From JAJRTA01 sp965603125 (GTDB taxonomy: Bacteria > Zixibacteria > MSB-5A5 > GN15 > FEB-12), in assembly GCA_965603125.1 (NCBI GenBank), contig CBFDBU010000025.1, positions 1 through 50,426 on the forward strand: DNA of 50,426 nucleotides. Direction: 5' to 3'. Positions 1 to 8,987 of the stretch are shown here, piece after piece. The notes under the pieces were generated by a model that did no database searches, was not told where the DNA came from, and saw only the letters and a list, made by a program, of their open reading frames with translations. Positions within the stretch are counted from its first letter, which is position 1; every line of letters starts with the position of its first letter. The position numbers and the translations under genes were made by a program.

Positions 1-44
1 CCCCCCGCCCGCCGGGGGGGCGCCCCCCCCCCCCCCCCCCACCA
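1..44. other. C/G homopolymer at the window edge
   Basis: The first ~44 bases are almost only C and G, with a run of about 19 C. No coding or regulatory reading is possible. This looks like a contig end or a poly-C/poly-G sequencing artefact rather than genome sequence; ordinary mixed sequence begins at about 45. Confidence 0.6.
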
Positions 45-105
45 CTCTTGCGGGAACTAAAGCCGATTCGACTCAGGACTGTGAGCAGGATGAATCGACA
101 AAGAG

Positions 106-137
106 ATGCCCGCTGGATCTGATGACCCAGCGGGCAT
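106..137 (-). terminator. Hairpin terminator after the S9 peptidase gene
   Basis: A perfect 11-bp inverted repeat (106-116 with 127-137, arms ATGCCCGCTGG/CCAGCGGGCAT, 10-base loop) lies 25 bp beyond the stop codon of the minus-strand peptidase gene. Reading in the minus direction it is followed by CTCTTT, a short U-rich tail, so it fits an intrinsic terminator of moderate strength. Confidence 0.6.
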
Positions 138-161
138 GTTCGTGTGATCTGTCGGCGAGGA

Positions 162-2105
162 TTACGGCACCGATGCCGCTTCTTCCTCGAAACGCCCGCC
201 CAGGTGCTTCGACAGGAATTTCTCGGCCGCGGCGTAGAACTTCAGGCGATTCTCCGGCCGCGCAAGGCCGTGTCCTTCGTCGGGAAACAGCATGTACTCG
301 TAGTCAATCCCCTTCCCTTTCATGGCTTCCACGATCTGATCCGCCTCGACCTGCTTGACCCGGGGATCGTTGGCGCCCTGGACAACCATCACCGGGATCT
401 TGATCTGGTCAACCTTGAATAGCGGCGACCGGGAATTGAGGAACTCTTCATCGGTTTCAGGGTTGCCCATGCGGGCATAGAACATGTTCAGCATAGCTGA
501 CCAGTACGGAGGGATCGACTGCATCAGTGTCACAATGTTGCTGGGGCCACAACCGTCAATGGCGCAGGCGAACAGGTCCGGCGTAAAGGTAGCGCCGACC
601 AGCGCCGCGTAGCCACCGAATGACCATCCGTATATGGCAGTCTTGTCGGGGTCGGCGTAACCCCGCTGGATCGCCCAGTTGACGCCGTCCACGAGATCAT
701 TGTGCATGGCGCCGGCCCACTCCCTGTCACCGGCGTTGACGAAGACTTTGCCGTAGCCGGTGGAACCTCGGAAATTAACCTGCATACAGGCATAGCCGCG
801 GTTGGCCAGCCACTGAGCCTCGCCGTTGTATCCCCAGGCGTCGCGATACCAGGGGCCGCCGTGCACGTTGAGCACCATCGGCAGGTTCTCTCTTCTCTTG
901 CCGGGGGGAAAGGTGATGTAGCCGTGAATCGTCAACCCATCTCGTGACTCGAATGAAATCGGTTCCATAGGGGCCAGAGTGTAGTCGTTCAGAGCAGAAC
1001 AATGTACGAATAGGAAGGTCGCTTTTCTGGTGTTCCTATCATACGAGTAGTATGGGATCGGCCCGTCATCGGCGTCGAATCCGATCAGCCAGGTGTCGTC
1101 GGCGTCATCGCGGCTGGAAATGAAAACATCGCCATGATGCAGCTTTCTGATCGCCTCGTAGTCGGCGCGGACAGCCTCATCCAGTATGACCACTTCCTGC
1201 CGCTCCTTAAGGAAGGCGACCGCCTCGATTTCGTACGTATCCGGGTTTTGAATCACATTGCTGACATCATACTTGGGGTCCTCGGCCAGCACTTCGGTTT
1301 TCCGGCCAGCAATACTCATTTTCACCAGGCGCCCGGCGTTGACGTCGCGCGAATCGATAAGATAGACCGACTCACCGTCCTTGGTGAAACCGATCGGGCC
1401 ACTCACCAGGGCGTCATCGGGGCCCCAGGCGATTAGCTTCTCGAACTCGTCTTCTTCGGTGTCGCGGATCATAAAATCGTAACCGCCGTCTTCAGTGGCG
1501 GCCAGGCAGCCGCGGATTTTGAATTCGGCGTCGCTCACCCAGCCGAGATAGTTACCCGGGTTTTCGGCGACCTTCGTAAGCTTGCCGGTGCCGACCTCAA
1601 GATGGTAGACATCATGCACGCGCGGATTGTCCTTGTTCATCGCGATCAGCAATTCGTTGGGGAAATGCTTGTTGCGGTCAACGATCTGCACCTGCACCGC
1701 CTCGAACGGCGTCAGACAACTGAACTCGAGGCTCTCGATATCGACCGAATACAGCCGCCAGTTCTCGTCGCCGCCTTCGTCCTGAAGGTACATGATATGC
1801 CTGCTGTCGGCGGCCCAGAAGTATCTTCTGATTCCGCGCAGGGTGTCTTCGGTAACGGGACTGGCGTCATCCTTACCGATAGTACCGACCCAGACGTTCA
1901 TGACGCCGTCGACCGGGGCGCGATAGGACATCATCGTTCCGTCGGGGGACAGCCGGGGACTGACCTTCTCCGGATTGCCGAACACCACCTCTCGTGGGAT
2001 CAACTCCGGCTCTTGCATGGAAACCTGTGTACCGCACGAGGCCAGGATCAGCCAGCCGGCCAGGAGACACAGGGTTCCAGCAGTAAGCGTTTTGAGGCTC
2101 ATCAT
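162..2105 (-). CDS. S9 family (prolyl oligopeptidase-type) serine peptidase, lipoprotein
   Basis: Predicted exported serine peptidase that cleaves peptides after export, anchored by lipid. The frame is open to 2150, but I prefer the ATG at 2105, which follows GAGGAG at a good distance and puts the signal peptide at the N-terminus. The lipobox LASC gives a lipidated Cys (Cys39 counted from 2150). An N-terminal beta-propeller-like half (about residues 60-390, with repeated YL/VW-type blades) is followed by an alpha/beta-hydrolase domain (about 395-650). The triad is readable: Ser510 in GWSFGG, Asp595 in GANDPR and His627 in DEGHG (numbering from 2150). Family membership is secure; substrate (acylaminoacyl, dipeptidyl or oligopeptidase) is not. 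It lies about 100 bp downstream of the MmgE/PrpD gene on the same strand and may share its transcript. A hairpin follows the stop. Confidence 0.93.
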   Translation of the reverse strand: MMSLKTLTAGTLCLLAGWLILASCGTQVSMQEPELIPREVVFGNPEKVSPRLSPDGTMMSYRAPVDGVMNVWVGTIGKDDASPVTEDTLRGIRRYFWAADSRHIMYLQDEGGDENWRLYSVDIESLEFSCLTPFEAVQVQIVDRNKHFPNELLIAMNKDNPRVHDVYHLEVGTGKLTKVAENPGNYLGWVSDAEFKIRGCLAATEDGGYDFMIRDTEEDEFEKLIAWGPDDALVSGPIGFTKDGESVYLIDSRDVNAGRLVKMSIAGRKTEVLAEDPKYDVSNVIQNPDTYEIEAVAFLKERQEVVILDEAVRADYEAIRKLHHGDVFISSRDDADDTWLIGFDADDGPIPYYSYDRNTRKATFLFVHCSALNDYTLAPMEPISFESRDGLTIHGYITFPPGKRRENLPMVLNVHGGPWYRDAWGYNGEAQWLANRGYACMQVNFRGSTGYGKVFVNAGDREWAGAMHNDLVDGVNWAIQRGYADPDKTAIYGWSFGGYAALVGATFTPDLFACAIDGCGPSNIVTLMQSIPPYWSAMLNMFYARMGNPETDEEFLNSRSPLFKVDQIKIPVMVVQGANDPRVKQVEADQIVEAMKGKGIDYEYMLFPDEGHGLARPENRLKFYAAAEKFLSKHLGGRFEEEAASVP

Positions 2106-2204
2106 TCTTTCACAGCTCCTCTTGGTATGTTGGGTTAGATATTTCACCATTTATACTGCTACGGGCCGCGAGGCTCATTGTTTCACGACCGCCGTGAGAT
2201 ATTT

Positions 2205-3572
2205 CTACACCACCATCTTCCTCATGAAATCCCGGGCGCTCATACTCTCACAAGCGAAGATCGTATCGCGGAGTTCGGTCTGCCGTGCGGGCGACAGCAG
2301 ACCGTCGGAGAGGGCGTTGAACTTGGCCTTAAGGTCCTCCATCGTCATCGGCTCGCGCGGGTCGCCTTTGGGATATTCAAGATACTCGGAGTACTCTTTG
2401 CCGTCGGTGGTTCTGACGACGACCTTCGAGGGCTGCCTGGCGGGGAACATCGCCTCGAACTCCCGGGACGCTTCGCCCTTGATCTTGTCGATCACCGACC
2501 AGATGCGCTTGTCTTTGAGCTTTTCATCGGAGAACGAGTTGGTGGTGACTTCGTGATCGACCAGCGCGGCAGCAACACAGTACGGCAGCGAATGGTCGGC
2601 CGTCTCGCGCGACTCCGGGCGGTACTTGTGCGGGTCAAAGAGAATATCGCAGGCGCGGGCGATAGTCGTGACGGTCACGCTCTCGATCTTGTCGTGGGGG
2701 ATGTTGTTTCCCTTGACGACTTTCAGCGTGGCCGAAAGATGCGTGTGCGTCAGCGCCTCGGTGGGGAAAGCCTTCATACTGCACTCGAGAATCTTGTATG
2801 ACTCCCCCCACCCACCAAGCAGCTTGTCGTGGTTCCAGCCAGGCCCGAACACGTCCATGAAGCCTTCCTTGCCTTCAAACACAGCCTCGGTGCCGGAGTA
2901 ACCCTTCTGCGCCATCAGTGCGGCAAAGACGCCACTCTGAACGGCCATCGGGTCGACGGTGTTTTTCATCATGGTCAGTTTCCCGGCGGTGGGGCAGCCG
3001 ATAGTGTGGTTGTGCGAGCCGTTGATGCCGATGGCGTTGACCATCTGGTCGACCGAAAGGCCCAGCAGTTTCCCGGCCACGATGGGTGATACAAACTGCG
3101 TCAGGGTGGCGTGGTGCCACTTGCGTTCGCGGACACCGGGGACGGCAAACTCGCACAGCCGCTGCTCGAACTCGTAGGCCAGGACAATAGCGACAATCAC
3201 CTCGCGCATGGAGGCGCCCACAAGCTCCCCAACCGATAGCGCCGCCGGGATCAGGTCCGACGGATGCGACGGGTCTTCTTTCCAGTAGATATCGTTGAAA
3301 TCGAGGGCGCGGACCATGAGCGAGTTGACCAGCGTGGCATTGACGGCCGGCATTTTGTCACCAAAGCCTATCAGCGTGGCCTCTTCTTTGCCGCCCATGC
3401 CGGTGTAAATGTCGCGGAGGATGTTGACGTCTCTTGTGTGATAACCTCCGTAAGCGCAGCCGACGGAGTCATAGAGATAGCGCTTGACTTCGCCGACGAC
3501 TTTGTCGGGAAGGTCTTCGAACTTCAGCTTGAGCGCGAACTCAGCTATCTGTCTTGCGATTGATTTGTCCAT
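2205..3572 (-). CDS. MmgE/PrpD family protein (2-methylcitrate dehydratase-like)
   Basis: Cytoplasmic protein of 455 residues, the usual length for MmgE/PrpD. Family features visible: the all-helical N-terminal start typical of PrpD, RALDFNDIYW around residue 88-97 followed by HPSD at 103-106, KAFPTEALTHTH in the middle, and RPESRETADHSLPY near residue 320, which matches the conserved block around the family's active site. PrpD proper dehydrates 2-methylcitrate, but no prpB or prpC neighbour is present here, and related members act on other substrates (for example cis-aconitate or iminodisuccinate), so the substrate is open. The ATG at 3572 has only a weak A/G-rich ribosome site (GAAAGAG). 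The 5' end and upstream region are duplicated at 3643-3722. The S9 peptidase gene follows on the same strand. Confidence 0.85.
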   Translation of the reverse strand: MDKSIARQIAEFALKLKFEDLPDKVVGEVKRYLYDSVGCAYGGYHTRDVNILRDIYTGMGGKEEATLIGFGDKMPAVNATLVNSLMVRALDFNDIYWKEDPSHPSDLIPAALSVGELVGASMREVIVAIVLAYEFEQRLCEFAVPGVRERKWHHATLTQFVSPIVAGKLLGLSVDQMVNAIGINGSHNHTIGCPTAGKLTMMKNTVDPMAVQSGVFAALMAQKGYSGTEAVFEGKEGFMDVFGPGWNHDKLLGGWGESYKILECSMKAFPTEALTHTHLSATLKVVKGNNIPHDKIESVTVTTIARACDILFDPHKYRPESRETADHSLPYCVAAALVDHEVTTNSFSDEKLKDKRIWSVIDKIKGEASREFEAMFPARQPSKVVVRTTDGKEYSEYLEYPKGDPREPMTMEDLKAKFNALSDGLLSPARQTELRDTIFACESMSARDFMRKMVV

Positions 3573-3722
3573 TGCAGGCTCTTTCTTCTATTCCGTCGAA
3601 TCATTGCTTTTCATTCTCGTAGAGGGATTTCGACCTACGACTACTTCAGCTTGAGCGCGAACTCAGCTATCTGTCTTGCGATTGACTTGTCCATTGCAGT
3701 CTCTTTCATTTATTCCATCGAA
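3521..3722. repeat. 80-bp direct duplication of the prpD-like gene start
   Basis: 3521-3600 and 3643-3722 match at about 75 of 80 positions, with a period of 122 bp. The unit covers the first 17 codons of the MmgE/PrpD gene plus about 28 bp of its leader including the ribosome-site region. The outer copy therefore has its own ATG at 3694 and reads the same 17 residues (MDKSIARQIAEFALKLK) before a TAG at 3641-3643. Confidence 0.85.
3641..3694 (-). pseudogene. 17-codon copy of the MmgE/PrpD N-terminus
   Basis: This minus-strand mini-frame comes from the 122-bp-period duplication. It encodes exactly the first 17 residues of the downstream MmgE/PrpD protein and then stops at TAG. The single coding difference in this stretch is synonymous (AAA to AAG at Lys3 or the TCA/TCG type change; the peptide is unchanged). 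It is most simply a duplication scar. Because it keeps a start codon and the same leader it could still bind ribosomes upstream of the real gene, but nothing shows that it does. Confidence 0.5.
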
Positions 3723-3761
3723 CTGCTATAACCAAAGTAGGGGAAGACCGGGAGTGTTCTG

Positions 3762-3805
3762 TGTCAAGACATAGTTTACAGGTTGTATCAGGACATCCTT
3801 TACAG
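3762..3805. repeat. Two 20-bp near-direct repeats, possible insertion-sequence end scar
   Basis: TGTCAAGACATAGTTTACAG (3762-3781) and TATCAGGACATCCTTTACAG (3786-3805) are related at 24-bp spacing. Tandem motifs of this kind, ending in a TTTACA core, resemble the ends of IS481/IS3-type elements from memory, but no transposase of those families is nearby. They sit between the duplicated prpD start and the IS1182-type element, so the segment appears to be an insertion hot spot. Confidence 0.3.
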
Positions 3806-3879
3806 TTCATTGTTTCGTTGCATTTTCAAGCAAGGTGATGGACCTACCGGTGTCTATGTTTAATTTGTACCAGCCAAGA

Positions 3880-5018
3880 GGGGCTGTTGAAAAACCTCGT
3901 CATTTTCGCCGACAATCGTGATCAGGCGCACATCTGTAATTCAACTACGAAAAGCTCTCCTTCTTGGACCCCGCGCGCTGAGAGGGACCCCTGGCGGCCA
4001 AATCGGGACTGGCGATGGAGTATACGGCGCAAGAAGTGCAACAAACGGCTGACCAGCCGCTTGAGATTCTGGACAATCGCGGTCATGTATAGCTGAATCT
4101 GAACCTTGCCCAAGCTCCTGTATCTGGCGCGACGCAGGCAATGGTTCTCTTTCGCCTCGCCAAACAACCCTTCTATCTTCCATCGACGCTCGGCCAGCTT
4201 CTTCTTGAAATGCGCCGTCCCTTGACGTCGTTTGATACTGTCAATCTCGTCTTGATACTGACTGCGGTATACAAATCTCGCTCGGCTCTTATGGGACGGG
4301 GGAAGACAGGCGGCCTTGAGTGGGCAGCTCTTGCAGTGACCTCCCACAACACGATAACGTTTCAAGCCACGTGCGCACTTCTCATAAGGATAAAGAAACT
4401 TGCCGTTCGGACAAACAAAGCGATCGTTCCGTCGATCGTACCTGAACTCACCTCGGCTGATCCGTCCCTCACCAAGGTTATCATCATGCAACGGAATGTA
4501 GGCCCGGATTCCTCTCTCCTTGAGATAACGGTACGTTGGCCCTCGATCATACCCCTTGTCCGCAATGACTTCCCCAATCGGCAGGTTCAGTTCGTCATGC
4601 AGGCAATCCAGGCGATCAGTAAGAACGGTGCACTCATGTGTGGCGCCGGTAGTAACATGGCAGTCAAGGATGAGAACGAGACTATCCATACAAGCATCGG
4701 CGGCTACGATACTCGCGTCAGCGACTACTCTTTTGCCCTTGATGAATCCCTTCCGGCGAAGGTCCGATATGATACGTTTGAAAACCGCCTTGTAGATCTC
4801 GACACCGAGACGATCCCGTATGCGAGTCAGAGATGAATGGTCCGGAACTTCCGAACCAGCACATGATTCTTCGGGATCATCGCTGCCAGGTTCACCGTCG
4901 AGAATAGCCGATCCTGATAGTGTTTCTTTCCCTGCACTACAGACCTCCGGTTGATACCACAACTATCGTGCAGGGAGAGTGGGAGAACAACTTATATTCG
5001 GGTTTTTTCAACAGCCCC
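3880..5018 (-). mobile_element. IS1182-type insertion sequence, deletion derivative (~1.14 kb)
   Basis: The element is bounded by inverted terminal repeats: GGGGCTGTTGAAAAACC at the left and the reverse complement of GGGGCTGTTGAAAAAACC at the right (one indel). Between them lies one broken DDE transposase gene on the minus strand. Full-length members of this family are normally longer (transposase ~450-500 residues), so this copy has lost sequence. I see no convincing target-site duplication; CTAG occurs just outside the right end (5019-5022) but not at the left. It separates the prpD-like gene from the PorV operon. Confidence 0.8.
3922..4937 (-). pseudogene. IS1182-type DDE transposase, frameshifted and internally deleted
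   Basis: Likely start is a GTG at 4937 after GGAGG; this frame reads QGKKHYQDRLFSTVNLAAMI, the typical family N-terminus, but stops at 4827-4829. The body continues in another frame from about 4845 (VPDHSSLTRIRDRLG) to the stop at 3922. The family's ~60-80 residues between these blocks are missing, so a deletion caused the frameshift. A second, in-frame deletion joins ADACMDSLV directly to LILDCHVTTGATHE, removing the segment normally found between them. DDE residues remain: Asp in VVADAS, Asp in IADKGYD and Glu in WKIEGLFGEAK. A C-x2-C pair (KSCPLKAAC) is also kept. The protein is unlikely to be active; the comparison with the family consensus is from memory. Confidence 0.82.
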
Positions 5019-5094
5019 CTAGATCAACTAAAGGTGTTTTGAGACAGACTCCAAATGGTGGGTACGGTGAATCGAGGACCGTAGGCGCGGTATT

Positions 5095-5231
5095 GTATCG
5101 TGCCGTCAGGCGTCTCTGCCTGACAGCTCCCTCATCACCTGTCGTCAGGTGTCGGGCAGGGACGCCCGACACCCCGCTAATGACGAATCCACCAGCTTCC
5201 GAGCATGACAAAAGGCTTCTTCAACAGCCTG
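5095..5231 (-). repeat. 137-bp twin-hairpin repeat, copy A
   Basis: Read on the minus strand it begins directly after the stop codon of the PorV-like gene with CAGGCTGTTGAAGAAGCC. It contains two strong hairpins: GTGTCGGGC/GCCCGACAC and GCCGTCAGGC-type arms GTCAGGC/GCCTGAC. It matches copy B (38490-38626) at roughly 85% over the same length, in opposite genomic orientation. It probably serves as the 3' end structure of the operon (termination or RNA stability); its first bases resemble the terminal repeat of the adjacent insertion sequence. Confidence 0.8.
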
Positions 5232-6230
5232 TCAGAACGTAAAACCAACCGAAAACCTCTGAGTCGATTCCAGACGCCCGAAATCCTGCCAGGCATAGTC
5301 GATCACCAGGGAGGAGGTGTTCGAGATGTTGGTGGTCAGACCGCCTCCTAAGGTCAACCCTTCCTCATCGTAACGGAACTTGTAGCCGGCCCGCACGAAG
5401 AACTTGTCGGAAAAGCCCAGTTCCGTTCCCAGGGATCCCTGCTGATGCATGTCACTGGGGTGTTTGATCTCGCTGGCCACGGTCATGACGGCGTTGGAGC
5501 CCAGCTCCCAGTCGTAGGCCAACCCGACCCGGAACGCCATAGGCATATCGTAAGGAGTGGTTTTTACGCTGGCGCTGATGGGGGAGTTGCTACCCTCACC
5601 TTCGAGCTCGTCGTACCTGATATCGAGATCAGAGCCGGAGAACTCCATTTCCGGGCCGAGATTGCTGATACTCATTCCCAGCCTCAGAGAGTTGAAGCCG
5701 GTATGCATGAGGGTGCCGAAGTCAAAGGCAAAGCTCGATGCGTTCTCGTTGTGGATTCGTTCACTTATGTACTTGATCGTTCCCCCGAAGGCCAGTTTGT
5801 TCGTAAGCTGGCGGGCGTACGAGACGCCTAGGGCATAGGAAGTAGCCGAATAGAAATCACCCGTACCTTCCTGCTCCTCGAAGGTGGTTATCTCCTGATC
5901 GTCCATGGAAAGCACCGTGGCCGACATGCCGAAGACACCAACATCCTCGAAATACCGAGCCATTCCGAAGTAGTTGAGGTCGATGTCGAGAATCCAGTTG
6001 ACATTGGTGAAACCGACGACCCAATTCTCCACATGGGCTAGACCAGCCGGATTCCAGTACATGGAATAGACGTCGTTTGCGACGGCCACTGAGGCCTCAC
6101 CCATCCCCTGGTATCTTGAACCGACACCAATCTCGAGGAACTGGGCGCCGCTGGAACCGACCTTGGAGAACTCGGCGGAGGTGGTCGCGGCCAGGGCCAG
6201 CAGCAGCAAGAGCCATATCATCTTCTTCAC
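5232..6230 (-). CDS. PorV/PorQ family outer-membrane beta-barrel protein
   Basis: Predicted outer-membrane barrel of 332 residues. A GTG at 6230 is chosen as start because AGGAGG lies six bases before it and a signal peptide (MKKMIWLLLLLALAATTSA) follows at once. After the signal the sequence has the family hallmarks: GAQFLEIGVGSRYQGMGEAS, then VANDVYSMYWNPAGLA, then alternating strands, ending in an aromatic residue (VGFTF). In T9SS bacteria PorV carries C-terminal-signal cargo from the translocon to the attachment machinery; other family members have unknown roles. The gene starts 12 bp after the 909-residue T9SS-tailed protein and is the last gene of that operon, which supports a link to its neighbour's export. 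The 137-bp repeat follows directly. Confidence 0.88.
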   Translation of the reverse strand: MKKMIWLLLLLALAATTSAEFSKVGSSGAQFLEIGVGSRYQGMGEASVAVANDVYSMYWNPAGLAHVENWVVGFTNVNWILDIDLNYFGMARYFEDVGVFGMSATVLSMDDQEITTFEEQEGTGDFYSATSYALGVSYARQLTNKLAFGGTIKYISERIHNENASSFAFDFGTLMHTGFNSLRLGMSISNLGPEMEFSGSDLDIRYDELEGEGSNSPISASVKTTPYDMPMAFRVGLAYDWELGSNAVMTVASEIKHPSDMHQQGSLGTELGFSDKFFVRAGYKFRYDEEGLTLGGGLTTNISNTSSLVIDYAWQDFGRLESTQRFSVGFTF

Positions 6231-6242
6231 TTCACACCTCCT

Positions 6243-8972
6243 CTATTTGATAATGGCAAAGCGGCCGATATGGTCGCCGTACATCGATTCAACGTGGTAC
6301 AGGTAGATCCCCGAGGCCACCTGCAATCCGTTCGACGAGAGCAGGTTCCATTCGGCCTCTCCGGTTCCGGAATCGTGCTCGATAGTCCGCACCAGGTCAC
6401 CCGAGACAGTGTAAATTCTGATCGTGCATTGGCCGGGTATCTTCTTGAAGGAAATCACCGATTCCCCCTCGGCGGTCTCCACCATTGCCGAATTGTGCCC
6501 GAAGTATGGATTGGGCACCACCCGGATGTCACCGAGCTCGTTTTGGACCGCCGCCGCGGCTATGCCGTCAACACCGAAACTGAAGACGTCATTCGGCCCG
6601 TTGAGAGGAGCCCCCTCAACAGTGAAGACGTCGCCCGCTGCGGGATCGTAAAAGTCCTCATCGAAACCGAACATCCAGCTATAATATGTGGGGAAGGCGA
6701 ACTCGGTAACCGACGCCTGAGAATCATACGGATAGTTCACGACCGCCAACAGGTCGTAGTCATCCCAGACGTCATTGTTGTCGAAATCGTAAACGGCCAG
6801 TGACACCTGCTCGTTGGTGGTCATGTTCCACAGCTCGAAAGGCACCCAGTAGATGTAGTCGGTGCCGTAGAAGCCGTCAAGCACCCAGGTGGCCCGGGTA
6901 GAGTCGTCGGTGTAGCGGAATTCGTAAGTGGAACGGAAATGAGCGTCGCCGAAAATATCGTCCTCGCTGCCGGTGAAGGCCGGAACAGCGGGTCCGTAGA
7001 AGTCCGCCACGACCAACGTCGTGTCCGCTCCGGCAAAGGCCGTCTGGCCCTTGCTCCGCGGGACGTGGTCAGCGTTGGTCACGACTACTCTTAGACCCTC
7101 AGCGACCTCAAAGAAATCCGGGTCGCCGCCGGACCGGGTTTGTTCGGCCAGCACCGTATCGCCGGAAGTGACATTAATCAGATGCCAGCAGGTTTTCTCT
7201 GGAGTATCCTCAAAGACCACCTGGTAGTCAGAGCCTGTCAGGGCCGACTGGTCGAAAACAACGGGTGTAACACTGCCCTCGGAAGATTGTTCATCCCCGG
7301 TATAGAGATGTTCCACGGTCCCGGCCGCCTCGTAGAAGCCGGCCGGATCAGCCACGGGCGTTATGGACACGACGTTTGAGACCTGGTCCGCTACTCCGAA
7401 ACCGGACTGGAGGGCATCGACACCGGTGGCCTCATCTCCCTTATCAAATGCGACCAGGCAGTACCAGTACTCCATGCCGTTGTACAGACCGGTATCAATG
7501 AATGAGTGCTGTATCGGGTCTCCCGGAGAACTGACCGTGTACAGGGCCACCGGGGTGTAGTCGATCGTCAGGCAGTTATTGCCCGTCTGGTAATTGACGA
7601 CGCCCCAGGTTCTCCCCTGATTGTCGCTGCGATAGAGCTTGTATCCGGCGAAGTCGGCCTCCCCGGAGAGGGGATCGACAGTGACCTCGGCGGTATCGTT
7701 CCAATGCAGGTATACTTTCTCGTTGCCTGCGCGCACCTGCAGTGTGGGTGTGGTCGGCGGCTGCGGGCCCACGAAGTAGTTGTCGTAAAGCTCCTGCGCC
7801 AGAGAGGCGTTGTCATGGAACTCTTCTTCGTCGGCGCCGGCAACCAGCGCGTAGACAACTCGTACAGTCTTGCCGGCGGTCAGGTCGATACCGCGACTGC
7901 ACTGGATGTAGTACTGATCGGTGGGCGGCAGCGACTCATCGTACTGGTCGCTGTTGATCAGTTCGAACATACCGGCGTCATCTATGTCCATGACCACTGC
8001 CCAGTCACCGGAACGGAATGCGGTCATGCCGATATTATCCGGCGTCTCCAGGTATTTCGTCCCCATGATGCCGGTTCGGACTGTGGGGCCCCAGCCGGGG
8101 TCGATACCGACGACGTCATATATCCAGGCTAAGTTCTCGGTGGAGTCCGAAGCGACCATGTCCTCCAGTCGCCCGTTCTCTCCCGTGCCATCGGGGCCGC
8201 CGACATCGATATCGACATAGAGGCCGAAGGCAAACTCCGAGTAGTCCTCGGTTGACGTGTTGGTGATCTCAAGGATCACGAATACAAAGTCCTCATTATA
8301 GCAGTAGTTCCACTGCAATACGGTATGGGTCATCTCCAGTCCCAGCAGGGAGGTCCCCATGCCATCGTCCCGGAAGCGGTAGTGGGAATCCTGGAGCGAG
8401 GTCGGCCCGCCGGGCGAGTAGCTGGTTGAAAGCGGGTCATAGGTCTGGTTGTGAACGTAGTCGCTCTCGGTAGGGTCCCAGACACGCCAGCCGTAAGCGG
8501 GACTGCCCATGCCAAGACCTACGGTATCAGTCGGGTCGTAATCGTAATAGCGGGTGGTGTCGGTAGAGATGTATATCCTGTAGACGTCCTCTCCGTTGAT
8601 CGGCATGGTCATCGCTTGGAAATCATCGGCGGTGTTGGCCACCAACGTATCACCCGAGGCCGTCACGGCGCCCATCCAGTACTTGAGCTCACCGATATAG
8701 CTGTGCCCCGAGTTGCGAGGCCACTCACCGGACGGATAACCATAGTAGGTGTACCCGCCGATGAAGCCATAGTTGTCGACGGTGGTGGCTATGTTACCCC
8801 CATTGTGGGTCACCTGGTCAACCGTCTCCGGGTGCGGACCGAGGGAAGCGCCGTCACCGGTCGGTTTAGGCGGAAGGGGCTGCGAAGGAGCTTTAGCCGC
8901 CACGGAAGCGACCTGAACCCCCAGCGCCAGCGCCAGCCAGCCGAACCACAGCAATATGTTTCTTGTCTTCAT
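6243..8972 (-). CDS. Secreted multidomain protein with fibronectin III-like region and T9SS type A / FlgD-like C-terminus
   Basis: 909 residues. Signal peptide at 1-26 (ending SVAAKA) without a lipobox. About residues 50-400 form a beta-rich domain with repeated Asp/Tyr/Trp patterns and no recognised catalytic motif; about 410-540 is fibronectin III-like (PPTTPTLQVRAGNEKVYLHW...YKLYRS; residues around EYWYCLVAFDKG). The end carries VPNPY, then IRIYTVSGDLVRTIEH and ASGIYLYHVES, the FlgD-Ig/T9SS type A sorting pattern. It is therefore probably exported and held at the surface. SD GGAG precedes the ATG. It sits 15 bp after the TonB receptor and 12 bp before the PorV-like gene, so the three are one operon. 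Function unknown; a surface ligand-binding partner of the receptor is a reasonable inference. Confidence 0.8.
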   Translation of the reverse strand: MKTRNILLWFGWLALALGVQVASVAAKAPSQPLPPKPTGDGASLGPHPETVDQVTHNGGNIATTVDNYGFIGGYTYYGYPSGEWPRNSGHSYIGELKYWMGAVTASGDTLVANTADDFQAMTMPINGEDVYRIYISTDTTRYYDYDPTDTVGLGMGSPAYGWRVWDPTESDYVHNQTYDPLSTSYSPGGPTSLQDSHYRFRDDGMGTSLLGLEMTHTVLQWNYCYNEDFVFVILEITNTSTEDYSEFAFGLYVDIDVGGPDGTGENGRLEDMVASDSTENLAWIYDVVGIDPGWGPTVRTGIMGTKYLETPDNIGMTAFRSGDWAVVMDIDDAGMFELINSDQYDESLPPTDQYYIQCSRGIDLTAGKTVRVVYALVAGADEEEFHDNASLAQELYDNYFVGPQPPTTPTLQVRAGNEKVYLHWNDTAEVTVDPLSGEADFAGYKLYRSDNQGRTWGVVNYQTGNNCLTIDYTPVALYTVSSPGDPIQHSFIDTGLYNGMEYWYCLVAFDKGDEATGVDALQSGFGVADQVSNVVSITPVADPAGFYEAAGTVEHLYTGDEQSSEGSVTPVVFDQSALTGSDYQVVFEDTPEKTCWHLINVTSGDTVLAEQTRSGGDPDFFEVAEGLRVVVTNADHVPRSKGQTAFAGADTTLVVADFYGPAVPAFTGSEDDIFGDAHFRSTYEFRYTDDSTRATWVLDGFYGTDYIYWVPFELWNMTTNEQVSLAVYDFDNNDVWDDYDLLAVVNYPYDSQASVTEFAFPTYYSWMFGFDEDFYDPAAGDVFTVEGAPLNGPNDVFSFGVDGIAAAAVQNELGDIRVVPNPYFGHNSAMVETAEGESVISFKKIPGQCTIRIYTVSGDLVRTIEHDSGTGEAEWNLLSSNGLQVASGIYLYHVESMYGDHIGRFAIIK

Positions 8973-8987
8973 ACTTACAGCTCCGGC

